Source: an uncultured Clostridiaceae bacterium (GTDB lineage: Bacteria; Bacillota; Clostridia; TANB77; CAG-508). From it: a DNA stretch of 45,744 nucleotides. The translations under genes were made by a program, and so were the position numbers. Numbering within the stretch: the first letter of the stretch is position 1; every line of letters begins with the position of its first letter. The DNA is taken from positions 1-45,744 of the forward strand of contig CANRSN010000017.1 in assembly GCA_947642455.1 (NCBI GenBank), read 5' to 3'. The notes beneath the pieces were generated by a model, which did not search any database, was not told the DNA's origin, and saw nothing but the letters and a program-made list of their open reading frames with translations. Shown here in pieces: positions 1 through 8,198 of the stretch.

Positions 1-835
1 TGTTTCATACCTTCCTATATAATACCCTCCATATTTTTCTATACTTTTTATCGCTTTTGTAAATTCTCTCTCTAGCTGCATTTTGTATTCATGCATTGTT
101 TTTGCTCCTAGCCCTAAGGTCTTTAATCGTGAATCTTTGTCATAATCTCTTAATACATCTGGCTCTCTGACTCCTGTTTCATTTGTTATACTCATTACTC
201 CATTACTTTCACTCCAATTGTATGGGATTGTTCCTGTTACTTCATCTCCTGATGTTGCACTAAAGCTATACAACTTTCCCCATTTTTTTCCATTGGCATC
301 TGTTCCATATATTTTACTTACATCTGGTACTGGTACCCATACATATTGATTTCGAGTTTTTCTTGCTTCATCTAAATTGTCCTCTGTTACTGGATCTTCT
401 CCTTCATATATTACATAACCTGTGTTTATTCTATTTTCTTCATTTTCTCCACTTACACTGCTTCCCACATACCCATTTGGTACTGGTACTTTTTTTCCTT
501 CTGCATCTATTTCTACATGCATATATTCATTATTCTTTAACACTTTTTCTCTTTCTTCTGCTTTCTTGCTTTCTTCTTTTTTATTTCCTTCTTTACTATT
601 TTGTACTACTTTCTTACTTTCTGCTACATTTAGTTCTGCATTTCTATTTTTTGCCTCGTTTATGGCTATTACTAATACTGCTATTGCAAATATTATTATT
701 AGTACTGTTACTCCTATTGCTATGTCCATTCCTATGCTTCCTGCATTTTTCTCTTTTTTGGTTCGTTGTTTAAGGTCTACCCCCCCCCGATTTCCTTACT
801 GGCTCAACGGTTTTGTTGATTTTACCATTTAACAT
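1..835 (-). pseudogene. FGE-like surface protein with N-terminal membrane helix, 5' part, out of frame at a G9 run
   Basis: The gene runs off the left edge. A strong AGGAGG lies 9 bases upstream of the ATG at 835. The first codons read MLNGKINKTVEPVRKS, then enter a run of nine G (plus-strand C at 780-788) and meet a stop at 770-772. With eight G the frame would continue with VDLKQRTKK, a membrane helix (MDIAIGVTVLIIIFAIAVLV) and a long open extracellular part to the window edge. That part contains YVWVPVPDVSKIYG, REPDVLRDYD and GGYYIGRYET, which are typical of formylglycine-generating-enzyme (FGE/SUMF1)-like domains in clostridial surface proteins. The domain is incomplete here. A start at the in-frame ATG at 729 is possible but has a weaker ribosome site. 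The gene may be phase-off, decayed, or the victim of a homopolymer sequencing error. Confidence 0.75.
780..788. repeat. homopolymer run of nine C/G inside the FGE-like gene
   Basis: Nine consecutive C on the plus strand, exceptional in such AT-rich DNA, lie 16 codons into the FGE-like gene. Eight would join the start codon to the long downstream frame; nine or ten lead to early stops. This is the usual geometry of a slipped-strand phase switch, but it is also a classic site for assembly error. Confidence 0.7.
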
Positions 836-1035
836 TTTTTTGTTCCTCCTTCGTTTAATTACTTTTATACCATGTAATGTACTAAATATTTAACCGTAAT
901 TTGTATTACCAAAGTTTTATTATTAACAGCTTTTTACTTAATATACACTCTCTTTAATTTCATAACTTTTTGTTGTAATTGTATTTATTAAAGCATTTTG
1001 TTGTATTTTTGTCAATACTATTTTTCTTTTTAACT

Positions 1036-1080
1036 ATAAAACTATAATTTTGTAAACTGCGAATTTTAACTAATTGTTAA
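1036..1080. repeat. degenerate half of the palindromic repeat family
   Basis: The stretch ATAATTTTGTAAACTGCGAATTTTAAC resembles the right arm of the copy at 1648-1709 and the copy ending near 12715. There is no core. The 309 bases between 835 and 1145 hold nothing else I can identify apart from this and an imperfect hairpin at about 1091-1134, which may end the next minus-strand gene. Confidence 0.35.
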
Positions 1081-1144
1081 ATAAAAATAATTAGAGAAAG
1101 AAATTAAAGTTCTCCCTTACTTTCTTCCTCTAACCATTTCAATA

Positions 1145-1549
1145 TTATTTTTTATCTTCTACATTTATGTTTTTTGCAGATAATTTTTGATTTATTTCTG
1201 TTGTATTTCTACATATTATTAATTTTACTAATGCAAATTCATATAATACCCTTGCTAAAACATTTCCTAAAACTAATACTAATAAGAAAATTAAGAATCC
1301 CATTCCAGGAATAGCCATATAAGTAAATGAGCTTAAAGTAAAATATAATGCTGTACATATATAGGCAATTTTTAAAAATACCTCTAAAAACATTTTTTTG
1401 AATGATAAAAAGTCATAAAGCCAACCTAAAAAACCTTGAAACTTTCCTTCATTTTTCTTTGATAAAAATACAAAATAAATTACAATACCTCCAACTATTG
1501 ATAGAATTAGTGAAAGTATTAACCATATTGCTGCACCTATTCCATACAT
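1145..1549 (-). CDS. small multi-pass membrane protein of unknown function
   Basis: Encodes about 134 residues starting MYGIGAAIWLIL. I chose the ATG at 1549 because a GGGG-type ribosome site precedes it at about 9 bases; the longer reading from 1591 has no clear site. Three or four hydrophobic segments are visible: the N-terminal helix that ends in YFVFLSKK, then two or three helices between about residues 50 and 115. A short charged tail (NVEDKK) follows. I do not recognise the family. It stands alone, oriented like the DUF1294 gene upstream, with a repeat remnant between them. Confidence 0.6.
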   Translation of the reverse strand: MYGIGAAIWLILSLILSIVGGIVIYFVFLSKKNEGKFQGFLGWLYDFLSFKKMFLEVFLKIAYICTALYFTLSSFTYMAIPGMGFLIFLLVLVLGNVLARVLYEFALVKLIICRNTTEINQKLSAKNINVEDKK

Positions 1550-1647
1550 TTTACATATCCCCTTTCCTTTTATTTTGTTATATAATATCATATGTAATTT
1601 AATAAGTCAATTTTTTCTTTATATTTCGACCTATTTTGACATTTGTT

Positions 1648-1709
1648 GTTACAATTCTCAGCCTAATTTCTATTTAGGCAATATAATTTTACAAACTGTA
1701 AATTGTAAC
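1648..1709. repeat. degenerate core-less copy of the palindromic repeat family
   Basis: GTTACAATT at 1648 and AATTGTAAC at 1709 form the ends of an inverted repeat. The inner part includes CCTAATTTCTATTTAGG, a small hairpin. The ends match the inner part of the terminal repeats of the better copies, but the outer AAAAAAGAGTAC and the conserved core are missing. Confidence 0.5.
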
Positions 1710-1785
1710 CATTTGTTATTTCTATTAATATTTAATTAAACTTCTACCTTCCATTAATACTATTCTATAACAGATTATTTTATGA

Positions 1786-2097
1786 TTATTTATTCAGTGA
1801 AATTATAATATATATTATAACAATAATTTCAAATATCAAAATTGCTGGAAAACCTACTGAAAATCTAAGTTTTTTTGTTTTATGCCTAAAAATATACATT
1901 CCAGCAATTCCCCCTACCCCTCCACCTAACAATACCAAAGTAAGTAGTGTTGCTTCACTAGTTCTCCATTCTCCTTTTATAGCTCTTCTTTTATCTATCC
2001 ACATAGCAAAAAAAGTAATTATATTAATTACTAAAAAATAAATTAGTATATTTGGTATTGTAAAAATTTGTGACAGACTAATTGCATTTTCAAACAT
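1786..2097 (-). CDS. DUF1294 family membrane protein
   Basis: Encodes 103 residues. The DUF1294 signature is clear: a first membrane helix, then MWIDKRRAIKGEWRTSE, then a glycine-rich helix (LLGGGVGGIAGMYIF) followed by RHKTKKLRFSVG and a final helix. Family members are about 90-110 residues, so this is full length. Function is unknown; some homologues are fused to a cold-shock domain, but this one is not. The start ATG at 2097 is preceded by GAGGGAGAAT, a usable ribosome site. Confidence 0.85.
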   Translation of the reverse strand: MFENAISLSQIFTIPNILIYFLVINIITFFAMWIDKRRAIKGEWRTSEATLLTLVLLGGGVGGIAGMYIFRHKTKKLRFSVGFPAILIFEIIVIIYIIISLNK

Positions 2098-2164
2098 TAT
2101 TCTCCCTCTTTTCTAACATCTCATTTAATATTTCTATTTTAACACATTTTTTTACATTTTGGTA

Positions 2165-2406
2165 GTATTTTAGCCAACAAAAAAGAGTACGATTTGTTAC
2201 ATTTCACAGATATAACATTCACTTAAGTACTATAATATTTATTTTAACAAAGTTTTGCGCAGGGAAGCTCCCACAGTGGACATGACCCAGAGCGATTGGC
2301 GAAGCCAGTAAAAAACTTTGTTAAAATAAATATTATAGTACTCATATATTTGCGATTTTAATCTGTGAAATGTAACAAATCGTACTCTTTTTTGCTGTAT
2401 TTTAGC
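2165..2406. mobile_element. palindromic MITE-like element, copy A, with 10-bp direct repeats
   Basis: Perfect 34-bp terminal inverted repeats lie at 2178-2211 and 2361-2394 and share AAAAAAGAGTACGATTTGTT. The element (about 2175-2396) is bracketed by GTATTTTAGC at 2165-2174 and 2397-2406, a probable 10-bp target duplication. Inside, a second palindromic arm (AGTACTATAATATTTATTTT at left, its complement at right) surrounds a core at 2257-2311 beginning GCGCAGGGAAGCTCCC. The core is closed by CAAAGTTTT (2248-2256) pairing with AAAACTTTG (2312-2320). No protein is encoded. It lies directly upstream of the promoter at 2415-2444. Confidence 0.85.
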
Positions 2407-2414
2407 ATTAATTC

Positions 2415-2444
2415 TTGCGTTTTTATACCATATTATGTTATAAT
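2415..2444 (+). promoter_or_regulatory. sigma-A type promoter for the gene at 2476
   Basis: TTGCGT at 2415-2420, an 18-base spacer and a consensus TATAAT at 2439-2444. It starts just outside the target duplication of the MITE-like element, so the element may have landed right behind an existing promoter. Confidence 0.6.
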
Positions 2445-2475
2445 AGATATGTATTTTTATAAAAGAGGTGAGAAA

Positions 2476-3162
2476 ATGTTAGACATGTACAAAATTTATT
2501 CTTACGACGAAGTAAGTAAATGGTCACAAGAATTTGATGCTGCTACAAAAAGTGGAAATAAACAACAAGCTGTTCATTTATTAAAACAAGCTAAAAACTT
2601 GTATTTAGATGAATATTGTATTTATCATGCCTTAACATCATTTTCTAACAATACATTCTCCCCTTTAGAAAAAGAAACTTTACAAAACTGTAAAATTGTA
2701 AAAAACATTCAAGAAGATAAACATAGTTTATCAATTTCTACAACATTCCATCCAATAAAAGTATTTAAACTATCAAATATCTTTTCAGATGTTTTACAAG
2801 ACAAAGTAGATAAAAACAATTTAGTAAGAAGAAATTCATATTACAGTTCAGAATATGTATCACAAGTTCTTCCAATGCCTAATCAAGTAGTAACAGGCTA
2901 TGTATATGGAATTGCAGACAAAGCTAAAACAGTACATTCTTGGGTAGAATTTATCAACAAACATAATGAAGAATTTGTTATCGATTATAATGACAACCTA
3001 ATTATGAACAAAGAAGGTTATTATTATATCCGTCATGCTGAGCCATTAAAAAAAGTAAGTAGTGGTGGGCTAAAAGGAAAAAACATATCTGGAACAATAT
3101 CAAATAGTAATCCTGTAATCACAACTCCTTCTGAAAATATTACACCAGATATTGAAAGATAA
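2476..3162 (+). CDS. unrecognised protein, possibly with a papain-like fold
   Basis: Encodes about 228 residues starting MLDMYKIYSYDEV. The ATG at 2476 follows GAGGTGAG at good spacing and lies 32 bases after a TATAAT box, so the longer reading frame from 2365, which runs through the repeat, is not used. There is no signal peptide or membrane helix. Residues about 130-205 contain VVTGYVYG, HSWVEF, FVIDYNDNLIMNKEGYY. This order (GY, then HSWVE, then VIDY) recalls small cysteine-peptidase-like or transglutaminase-like hypothetical proteins of Clostridia, but I see no clear nucleophile cysteine, so this is only a suggestion. A strong terminator follows. Confidence 0.6.
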   Translation: MLDMYKIYSYDEVSKWSQEFDAATKSGNKQQAVHLLKQAKNLYLDEYCIYHALTSFSNNTFSPLEKETLQNCKIVKNIQEDKHSLSISTTFHPIKVFKLSNIFSDVLQDKVDKNNLVRRNSYYSSEYVSQVLPMPNQVVTGYVYGIADKAKTVHSWVEFINKHNEEFVIDYNDNLIMNKEGYYYIRHAEPLKKVSSGGLKGKNISGTISNSNPVITTPSENITPDIER

Positions 3163-3198
3163 AATATAGTTTTAGTTCTTTGGTATCAAACAATTAAA

Positions 3199-3243
3199 GA
3201 GACATGAAAAGTATTCAAATTTTTAGTTTACTTTTCATGTCTC
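3199..3243. terminator. bidirectional terminator between the gene at 2476 and polC
   Basis: A perfect 15-bp stem, GAGACATGAAAAGTA (3199-3213) with its complement at 3229-3243. TTTTTT follows on the plus strand and an A-rich flank on the other side gives T residues on the minus strand. It separates two convergent genes; the T-run touches the polC stop codon. Confidence 0.85.
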
Positions 3244-3248
3244 ATTTT

Positions 3249-6200
3249 TTATCCAAACAAACTCATTTGATTACTTTGGCTCATTCCTTTTAGACATCCT
3301 ACCTTCTCTAATAGCTCAACAACAGTTTTTCCTATTTTTGAACGTATTCTCATATCATCTATTGACATAAATTTTCCGTCTTTTTTAGCCAATTCTATTC
3401 CTTCTGCTGCAACAGTTCCAAGTCCAGGAATACTATTTAGAGGAGGTCTAATTCCATCTTCTTCTATTCTAAATTTTGTACTATGAGATTTATATAAATC
3501 GATTGGAAGAAAATTTATTCCTCTTTCATACATTTCTAAAACAAGTTCCAAAATAGCATACATATTTTTATCTTTTGTAGTTGCACTTTTACCTGCAATA
3601 TCTATTTCCTTCATTTTATTTTTTACTTTCTCTTTTCCATAACACATAACATCACTATCAAACTCATCTGCTCTAATTGTAAAATACGCTGTATAATATG
3701 CTTTAGGCTGATGAACTTTAAACCAAGCTATACGAAAGGCATTTGTTACATATGCTGCTGCATGGGCTTTTGGGAACATATATTTTATTTTTTCGCAAGA
3801 CTTAATATACCAGTCTGGTACATTATTTTCTTTCATTAAAGCCACATATTCTGCCCATTTTTCTGGGTCTTTTAAAGCTTTTCCTTTACGTACAGTTTCC
3901 ATTATTTTAAAAGCTGGGTTTGGTGGAACTCCCTTTTTTATTAAATATATCATAATATCATCACGACAACAAATTGCCTCATTTAGAGTTACTGTACCTT
4001 CTTCTATCAAGCTTTGAGCATTTCCAAGCCATACATCTGTACCATGTGATAATCCTGATATACGTATTAGTTCATCAAAAGTTGTTGGTTTTGTATCAAC
4101 TAACATGCCTCTTACAAACTTTGTTCCAAATTCGGGTATTCCATAACTTCCAACTTCACTTTTTATTTGTTCTGATGTAACTCCTAAAGCATCTGTAGAA
4201 CTGAATATACTCATAGTTTCTTTATCATCTAATGGGACTTTGGTTGGATCTATTCCTGTTAAATCTTGAAGCATACGTATCATTGTAGGATCATCATGAC
4301 CTAATATATCTAATTTTAACAAGTTTTGATCTATAGAGTGATAATCAAAATGTGTTGTTGTTATATCTGATTCTGGGTCATCTGCTGGATGTTGTATAGG
4401 TGTAAACTCATATATCTCTCTACCTTTTGGTACAACTATAATTCCTCCTGGGTGTTGACCAGTTGTCCTTTTTATTCCTGTACATCCTTGTGCTATACGT
4501 ATTACTTCTGCATTACTTACAGGTATTCCTCTTTCTTCATAATATTTTTTTACATATCCAAAAGCTGTTTTATCTGCAACTGTTCCAACTGTTCCAGCTT
4601 TAAAAGTTGTCCCTTTTCCAAATATTACTTCTGTATATTTATGTGCTTTTGCTTGATATTCTCCTGAGAAGTTTAAGTCTATATCTGGTTCTTTATCTCC
4701 ATTAAAGCCAAGGAAAGTTTCAAATGGTATATCTATTCCATCTTTTACCATTTTATGACCACATTTTGGGCAATCTTTATCTGGTAAATCAAATCCACAT
4801 TGGTATCCATAATCTGTAAAATCTGAATATTTACATTCTGGGCAACGATAATGTGGTGGTAATGAATTTACTTCTGTTATTCCTGTTGCATATGCTGCAA
4901 ATGATGAACCAACACTACCACGTGAACCTACAATATATCCATCTTCATTTGACTTCCACACCAATTTTTGTGCTATTATGTACATAACTGAAAAACCATT
5001 TTTTATAATTGATTCTAGTTCTTTTGATAGCCTATCTTCAACAATTTCTGGTAGTGGATCTCCATATAGTTCATGTGCTTTTTTATATGCAATATCTTTT
5101 ATTGTTTGTTCACATCCATCAATATGTGGTGGACATTTTTCTTTTGATATTGGAGATATTGCTTCACACATATCTGATATTTTATTTGTATTTGTTACAA
5201 CTACTTCATATGCTTTTTCTTTTCCTAAATACTCAAACTCTTTTAGCATTTCTTCTGTAGTTCTCAAATATAATGGTGCTTGCTCATCTGCATCATCATA
5301 TCCTTGACCTGCCATTAGAATTCTTCTATATATTTCATCTTGAGGATCTATAAAATGAACATCGCATGTTGCCACTACTGGTTTTCCTAATTTTTCTCCT
5401 AAGTCTACAATTTTCATATTTATATCTTCTATTGCTCTTGCATCTGGCAATGTTCCGTTTCTTACCATATACATATTATTTCCTACTGGTTGAATTTCTA
5501 AATAGTCATAACCTTTTGCTATTTCTTCTACTTCTTCATCTGACTTGCCTGCAACAATTGCTCTATATAATTCTCCTGCTTCACAGGCACTTCCTAATAT
5601 TAATCCTTCTGAATACTTTTTATACAAAGATTTTAAAATACGAGGCTTTTTATAGAAATATTGTATATGTGAAAAAGATACTAATTTATATAGATTTTTT
5701 AAACCTGTATAATTTTTAGCAAGTATTATTGCATGATAACTTGGTAACTTTTTGTAATTATTTTTTGTATCAAGTAATATTTCCATATCATCTAATGATT
5801 TTATATTTTTTTCTTTTAAGATGTCAAACATTACTCTTAAAACTTTTACTGTAGTATCAACATCATCTAATGCTCTATGCGCTACCTCAACTTTTATTCC
5901 TAGCTTGTCCGCAATTATTCCTAATTTATACTTTTTAAAGTCTGGAAATAATATTTTGGCTAAAGCTAATGTATCCATATATGTATTATTTAATGTATAT
6001 CCCAATTCGCTTGCATTATGTTTTAAAAAACCTATATCAAATTCTGCATTATGTGCAACTAAAACACTATCTCCCAAAAATTCTAATAATTTTGGCATTA
6101 CTTGCTCTATCGTTTCAGCATCTTTTACCATATCGTCTGTTATATTTGTTACCTCTACTACTTTTGGTGGTATTGGCTTTTCTGGATTTACAAAACAACT

Positions 6201-8123
6201 AAATTTATCAATAACTTCTCCATTTTTTACTTTCATAACACCTATTTCTGTAATTTTTTCTGTTCTAAATGAAAGACCTGTCGTCTCTAAGTCTAATACA
6301 CAATATGTTGAATTTTCAATGTTTTGATTTTTTGAAAATGATACTGGGCTTTTTTCATCTGGCACTAAATATGCTTCAACACCATAAATAATTTTCATAT
6401 CTGGATTATCATATCCTAATAATTTGTGTGCTTCTGGAAATGCTTGTACAACACCATGGTCAGTAATTGCAATTGATTTCATTCCCCACTTCATTGCTCT
6501 TTTTATTAAATCTGTAGCAGATGTTACTCCATCCATTTGACTCATTTGTGTGTGCATATGTAGCTCTACCCTCTTCTCAGAAGACTCATCCATTCTTACT
6601 TCTCTTTTTATTCCTGTACTTTCTACTATTGTTTTTGCCATAATTGTAATTTCATTTTCAAATGTATCCATCTCAGCTTTTCCAGCAATTTTTACGCCTT
6701 TTGCTTTTTTTAACTTTCCTATTACTTTTTTACTTGTATCTTTTGGAATAAATGCTTTACAAATTATACTATTTGTTCCATCATATATACCCATTTTTAA
6801 AAGTACAGAACCTTTTTTTTCTTCATCTTCTATAAATATTACTTCTCCATCTATATATACCATTCCTGTGTCTACACCTATATCTGCTATTTTTATAAAT
6901 TTTTCTTTAATTTCTGGATTCATTCCATATATTAATGGCGAATTCTCGTCATCTGTTGGAAGTTTTGGAAAATCTTCTCCATTTACTTCTATAATAGTAT
7001 TTACCATTACAGTAACATCTCCTACAAAATTATCCAAACTTGCTTTTCCTATTGTTTTAATCCCACTTGCATTTTTTATTTTATTTGCTATCTCATTTCC
7101 TTCTGCAATATCTTTTGCAAAAGATTTACATAACATAATTCCTGTACCATCATATATTTCAAATTTTATCATACCTTTTCCAGTTTTTGTTTCTCTACAT
7201 TCACAACTTGCTACTCTTCCTTCTAAGGTAATTCTGGTATTTTCTGCTGTTATATCTTTTATTTTTACTTTTCTTTCTTTTGCTTTTGTTGGCTTTCCTA
7301 ATATATAATCTTTTTCTTGCTCCATTTCTTCTAGTTCTTTTAGATATTCTTCTTGCTCTTCTCCTCCAAAATATGAATCATCTATTGGAGGAGCTGGAAA
7401 ATTTGGTATATCTTGACTTTTATGACTTTGCACTCTTTCTTGTTTACTATCTACTACATTATGTTCCTTAGCTTCTACCATATTTTCCTCTTTTTCTGGG
7501 TGTTTAAGTTCATTATCTTTTTCTAAATTTTCCATTACTTGTTCTTGCATTTTTCTTGCATATTCTTGATATTTTTGGAGGTCTTCTACTGTTACATTTT
7601 CTACAATATTTACTTTATATTTTATTTCATATGTGTTATATAAAAATTCTGATATGACTTCTTCATATTTGTGTGCTATTAAAAAATTTTTCCCTTTCTG
7701 TGCAAGAACTATATTTGCCAAATTATTGTCTATTGTTATTTCACTATCTTCCAATATTGCTCTTGCCATAGGGTGTTTTAGTGATACATAGTCAATAATT
7801 TCTTTCCATTCTTTTTGTATTATAGTCTCTACTTCTAAAAGCTCTGTTTTATCACAATTGCTTTCATTTGTGATTTGCTCAACTTTATTAATATTATCTA
7901 TTTTTATTTTTACAGTATCTATTAAAAATCTAGCACTTAAATACCTTTCTAAACCTTCTATATCTCTAACCTTTATATATTTTTCTGTTAATAACTCTAT
8001 TTTTAAAGTATTTGTTTTTTTATATAATTCTATAAATTTTATTTTTGCATTTAATAATTCTTGACTATATGTCTTATAATCTTTAAATACTTCTTTTAAA
8101 GTTTTGTATTCTGCTTCATTCAT
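3249..8123 (-). CDS. polC: DNA polymerase III alpha subunit, PolC type, with two OB-like modules
   Basis: Encodes 1624 residues, longer than the roughly 1440 usual for PolC. It is the replicative polymerase of low-GC Gram-positive bacteria. Order of parts: N-terminal domain (1-200), an acidic, Lys/Glu-rich linker (200-280), two OB-like modules (about 285-382 and 405-505), PHP domain beginning VELHMHTQMSQMDGV (519), an inserted DEDDh proofreading exonuclease (606-775, with CVLDLETTG, AHNAEFD and HRALDDVD), the rest of PHP, a zinc finger (CPEC at 1094 and CPKCG at 1118), and the polymerase core with EPDIDLNFSGEY (1145-1156). Both OB-like modules contain the pattern (F/M)xIYDGT..I.CK.F, which suggests a tandem duplication. 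The start ATG follows GGGGGTAGAG. It is the last gene of the pyrH-polC block. Confidence 0.97.
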   Translation of the reverse strand: MNEAEYKTLKEVFKDYKTYSQELLNAKIKFIELYKKTNTLKIELLTEKYIKVRDIEGLERYLSARFLIDTVKIKIDNINKVEQITNESNCDKTELLEVETIIQKEWKEIIDYVSLKHPMARAILEDSEITIDNNLANIVLAQKGKNFLIAHKYEEVISEFLYNTYEIKYKVNIVENVTVEDLQKYQEYARKMQEQVMENLEKDNELKHPEKEENMVEAKEHNVVDSKQERVQSHKSQDIPNFPAPPIDDSYFGGEEQEEYLKELEEMEQEKDYILGKPTKAKERKVKIKDITAENTRITLEGRVASCECRETKTGKGMIKFEIYDGTGIMLCKSFAKDIAEGNEIANKIKNASGIKTIGKASLDNFVGDVTVMVNTIIEVNGEDFPKLPTDDENSPLIYGMNPEIKEKFIKIADIGVDTGMVYIDGEVIFIEDEEKKGSVLLKMGIYDGTNSIICKAFIPKDTSKKVIGKLKKAKGVKIAGKAEMDTFENEITIMAKTIVESTGIKREVRMDESSEKRVELHMHTQMSQMDGVTSATDLIKRAMKWGMKSIAITDHGVVQAFPEAHKLLGYDNPDMKIIYGVEAYLVPDEKSPVSFSKNQNIENSTYCVLDLETTGLSFRTEKITEIGVMKVKNGEVIDKFSCFVNPEKPIPPKVVEVTNITDDMVKDAETIEQVMPKLLEFLGDSVLVAHNAEFDIGFLKHNASELGYTLNNTYMDTLALAKILFPDFKKYKLGIIADKLGIKVEVAHRALDDVDTTVKVLRVMFDILKEKNIKSLDDMEILLDTKNNYKKLPSYHAIILAKNYTGLKNLYKLVSFSHIQYFYKKPRILKSLYKKYSEGLILGSACEAGELYRAIVAGKSDEEVEEIAKGYDYLEIQPVGNNMYMVRNGTLPDARAIEDINMKIVDLGEKLGKPVVATCDVHFIDPQDEIYRRILMAGQGYDDADEQAPLYLRTTEEMLKEFEYLGKEKAYEVVVTNTNKISDMCEAISPISKEKCPPHIDGCEQTIKDIAYKKAHELYGDPLPEIVEDRLSKELESIIKNGFSVMYIIAQKLVWKSNEDGYIVGSRGSVGSSFAAYATGITEVNSLPPHYRCPECKYSDFTDYGYQCGFDLPDKDCPKCGHKMVKDGIDIPFETFLGFNGDKEPDIDLNFSGEYQAKAHKYTEVIFGKGTTFKAGTVGTVADKTAFGYVKKYYEERGIPVSNAEVIRIAQGCTGIKRTTGQHPGGIIVVPKGREIYEFTPIQHPADDPESDITTTHFDYHSIDQNLLKLDILGHDDPTMIRMLQDLTGIDPTKVPLDDKETMSIFSSTDALGVTSEQIKSEVGSYGIPEFGTKFVRGMLVDTKPTTFDELIRISGLSHGTDVWLGNAQSLIEEGTVTLNEAICCRDDIMIYLIKKGVPPNPAFKIMETVRKGKALKDPEKWAEYVALMKENNVPDWYIKSCEKIKYMFPKAHAAAYVTNAFRIAWFKVHQPKAYYTAYFTIRADEFDSDVMCYGKEKVKNKMKEIDIAGKSATTKDKNMYAILELVLEMYERGINFLPIDLYKSHSTKFRIEEDGIRPPLNSIPGLGTVAAEGIELAKKDGKFMSIDDMRIRSKIGKTVVELLEKVGCLKGMSQSNQMSLFG

Positions 8124-8198
8124 TTCTCTACCCCCAAAACCATATTTTAATGTAATATAAACTGTTTGTATATTTTAAAAAGATATTTATTATTTTAT

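Noticed and set aside
363-832. Two overlapping plus-strand reading frames rich in Leu, Phe and Ser
   Set aside because: They are antisense shadows of the FGE-like gene; no ribosome site and a composition typical of reversed AT-rich codons.
2248-2320. Repeat core considered as a known riboswitch or as group II intron domain V
   Set aside because: The bases do not fit the cyclic-di-GMP, glycine or domain V patterns I know, and the element sits as often away from gene starts as before them.
2365-2475. Longer N-terminus for the gene at 2476
   Set aside because: The extension lies inside the repeat element and its promoter; a good ribosome site marks the ATG at 2476.
6550-7308. Plus-strand frame of 252 residues inside polC
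   Set aside because: Antisense to a coding region with clear domains; no ribosome site and no family.
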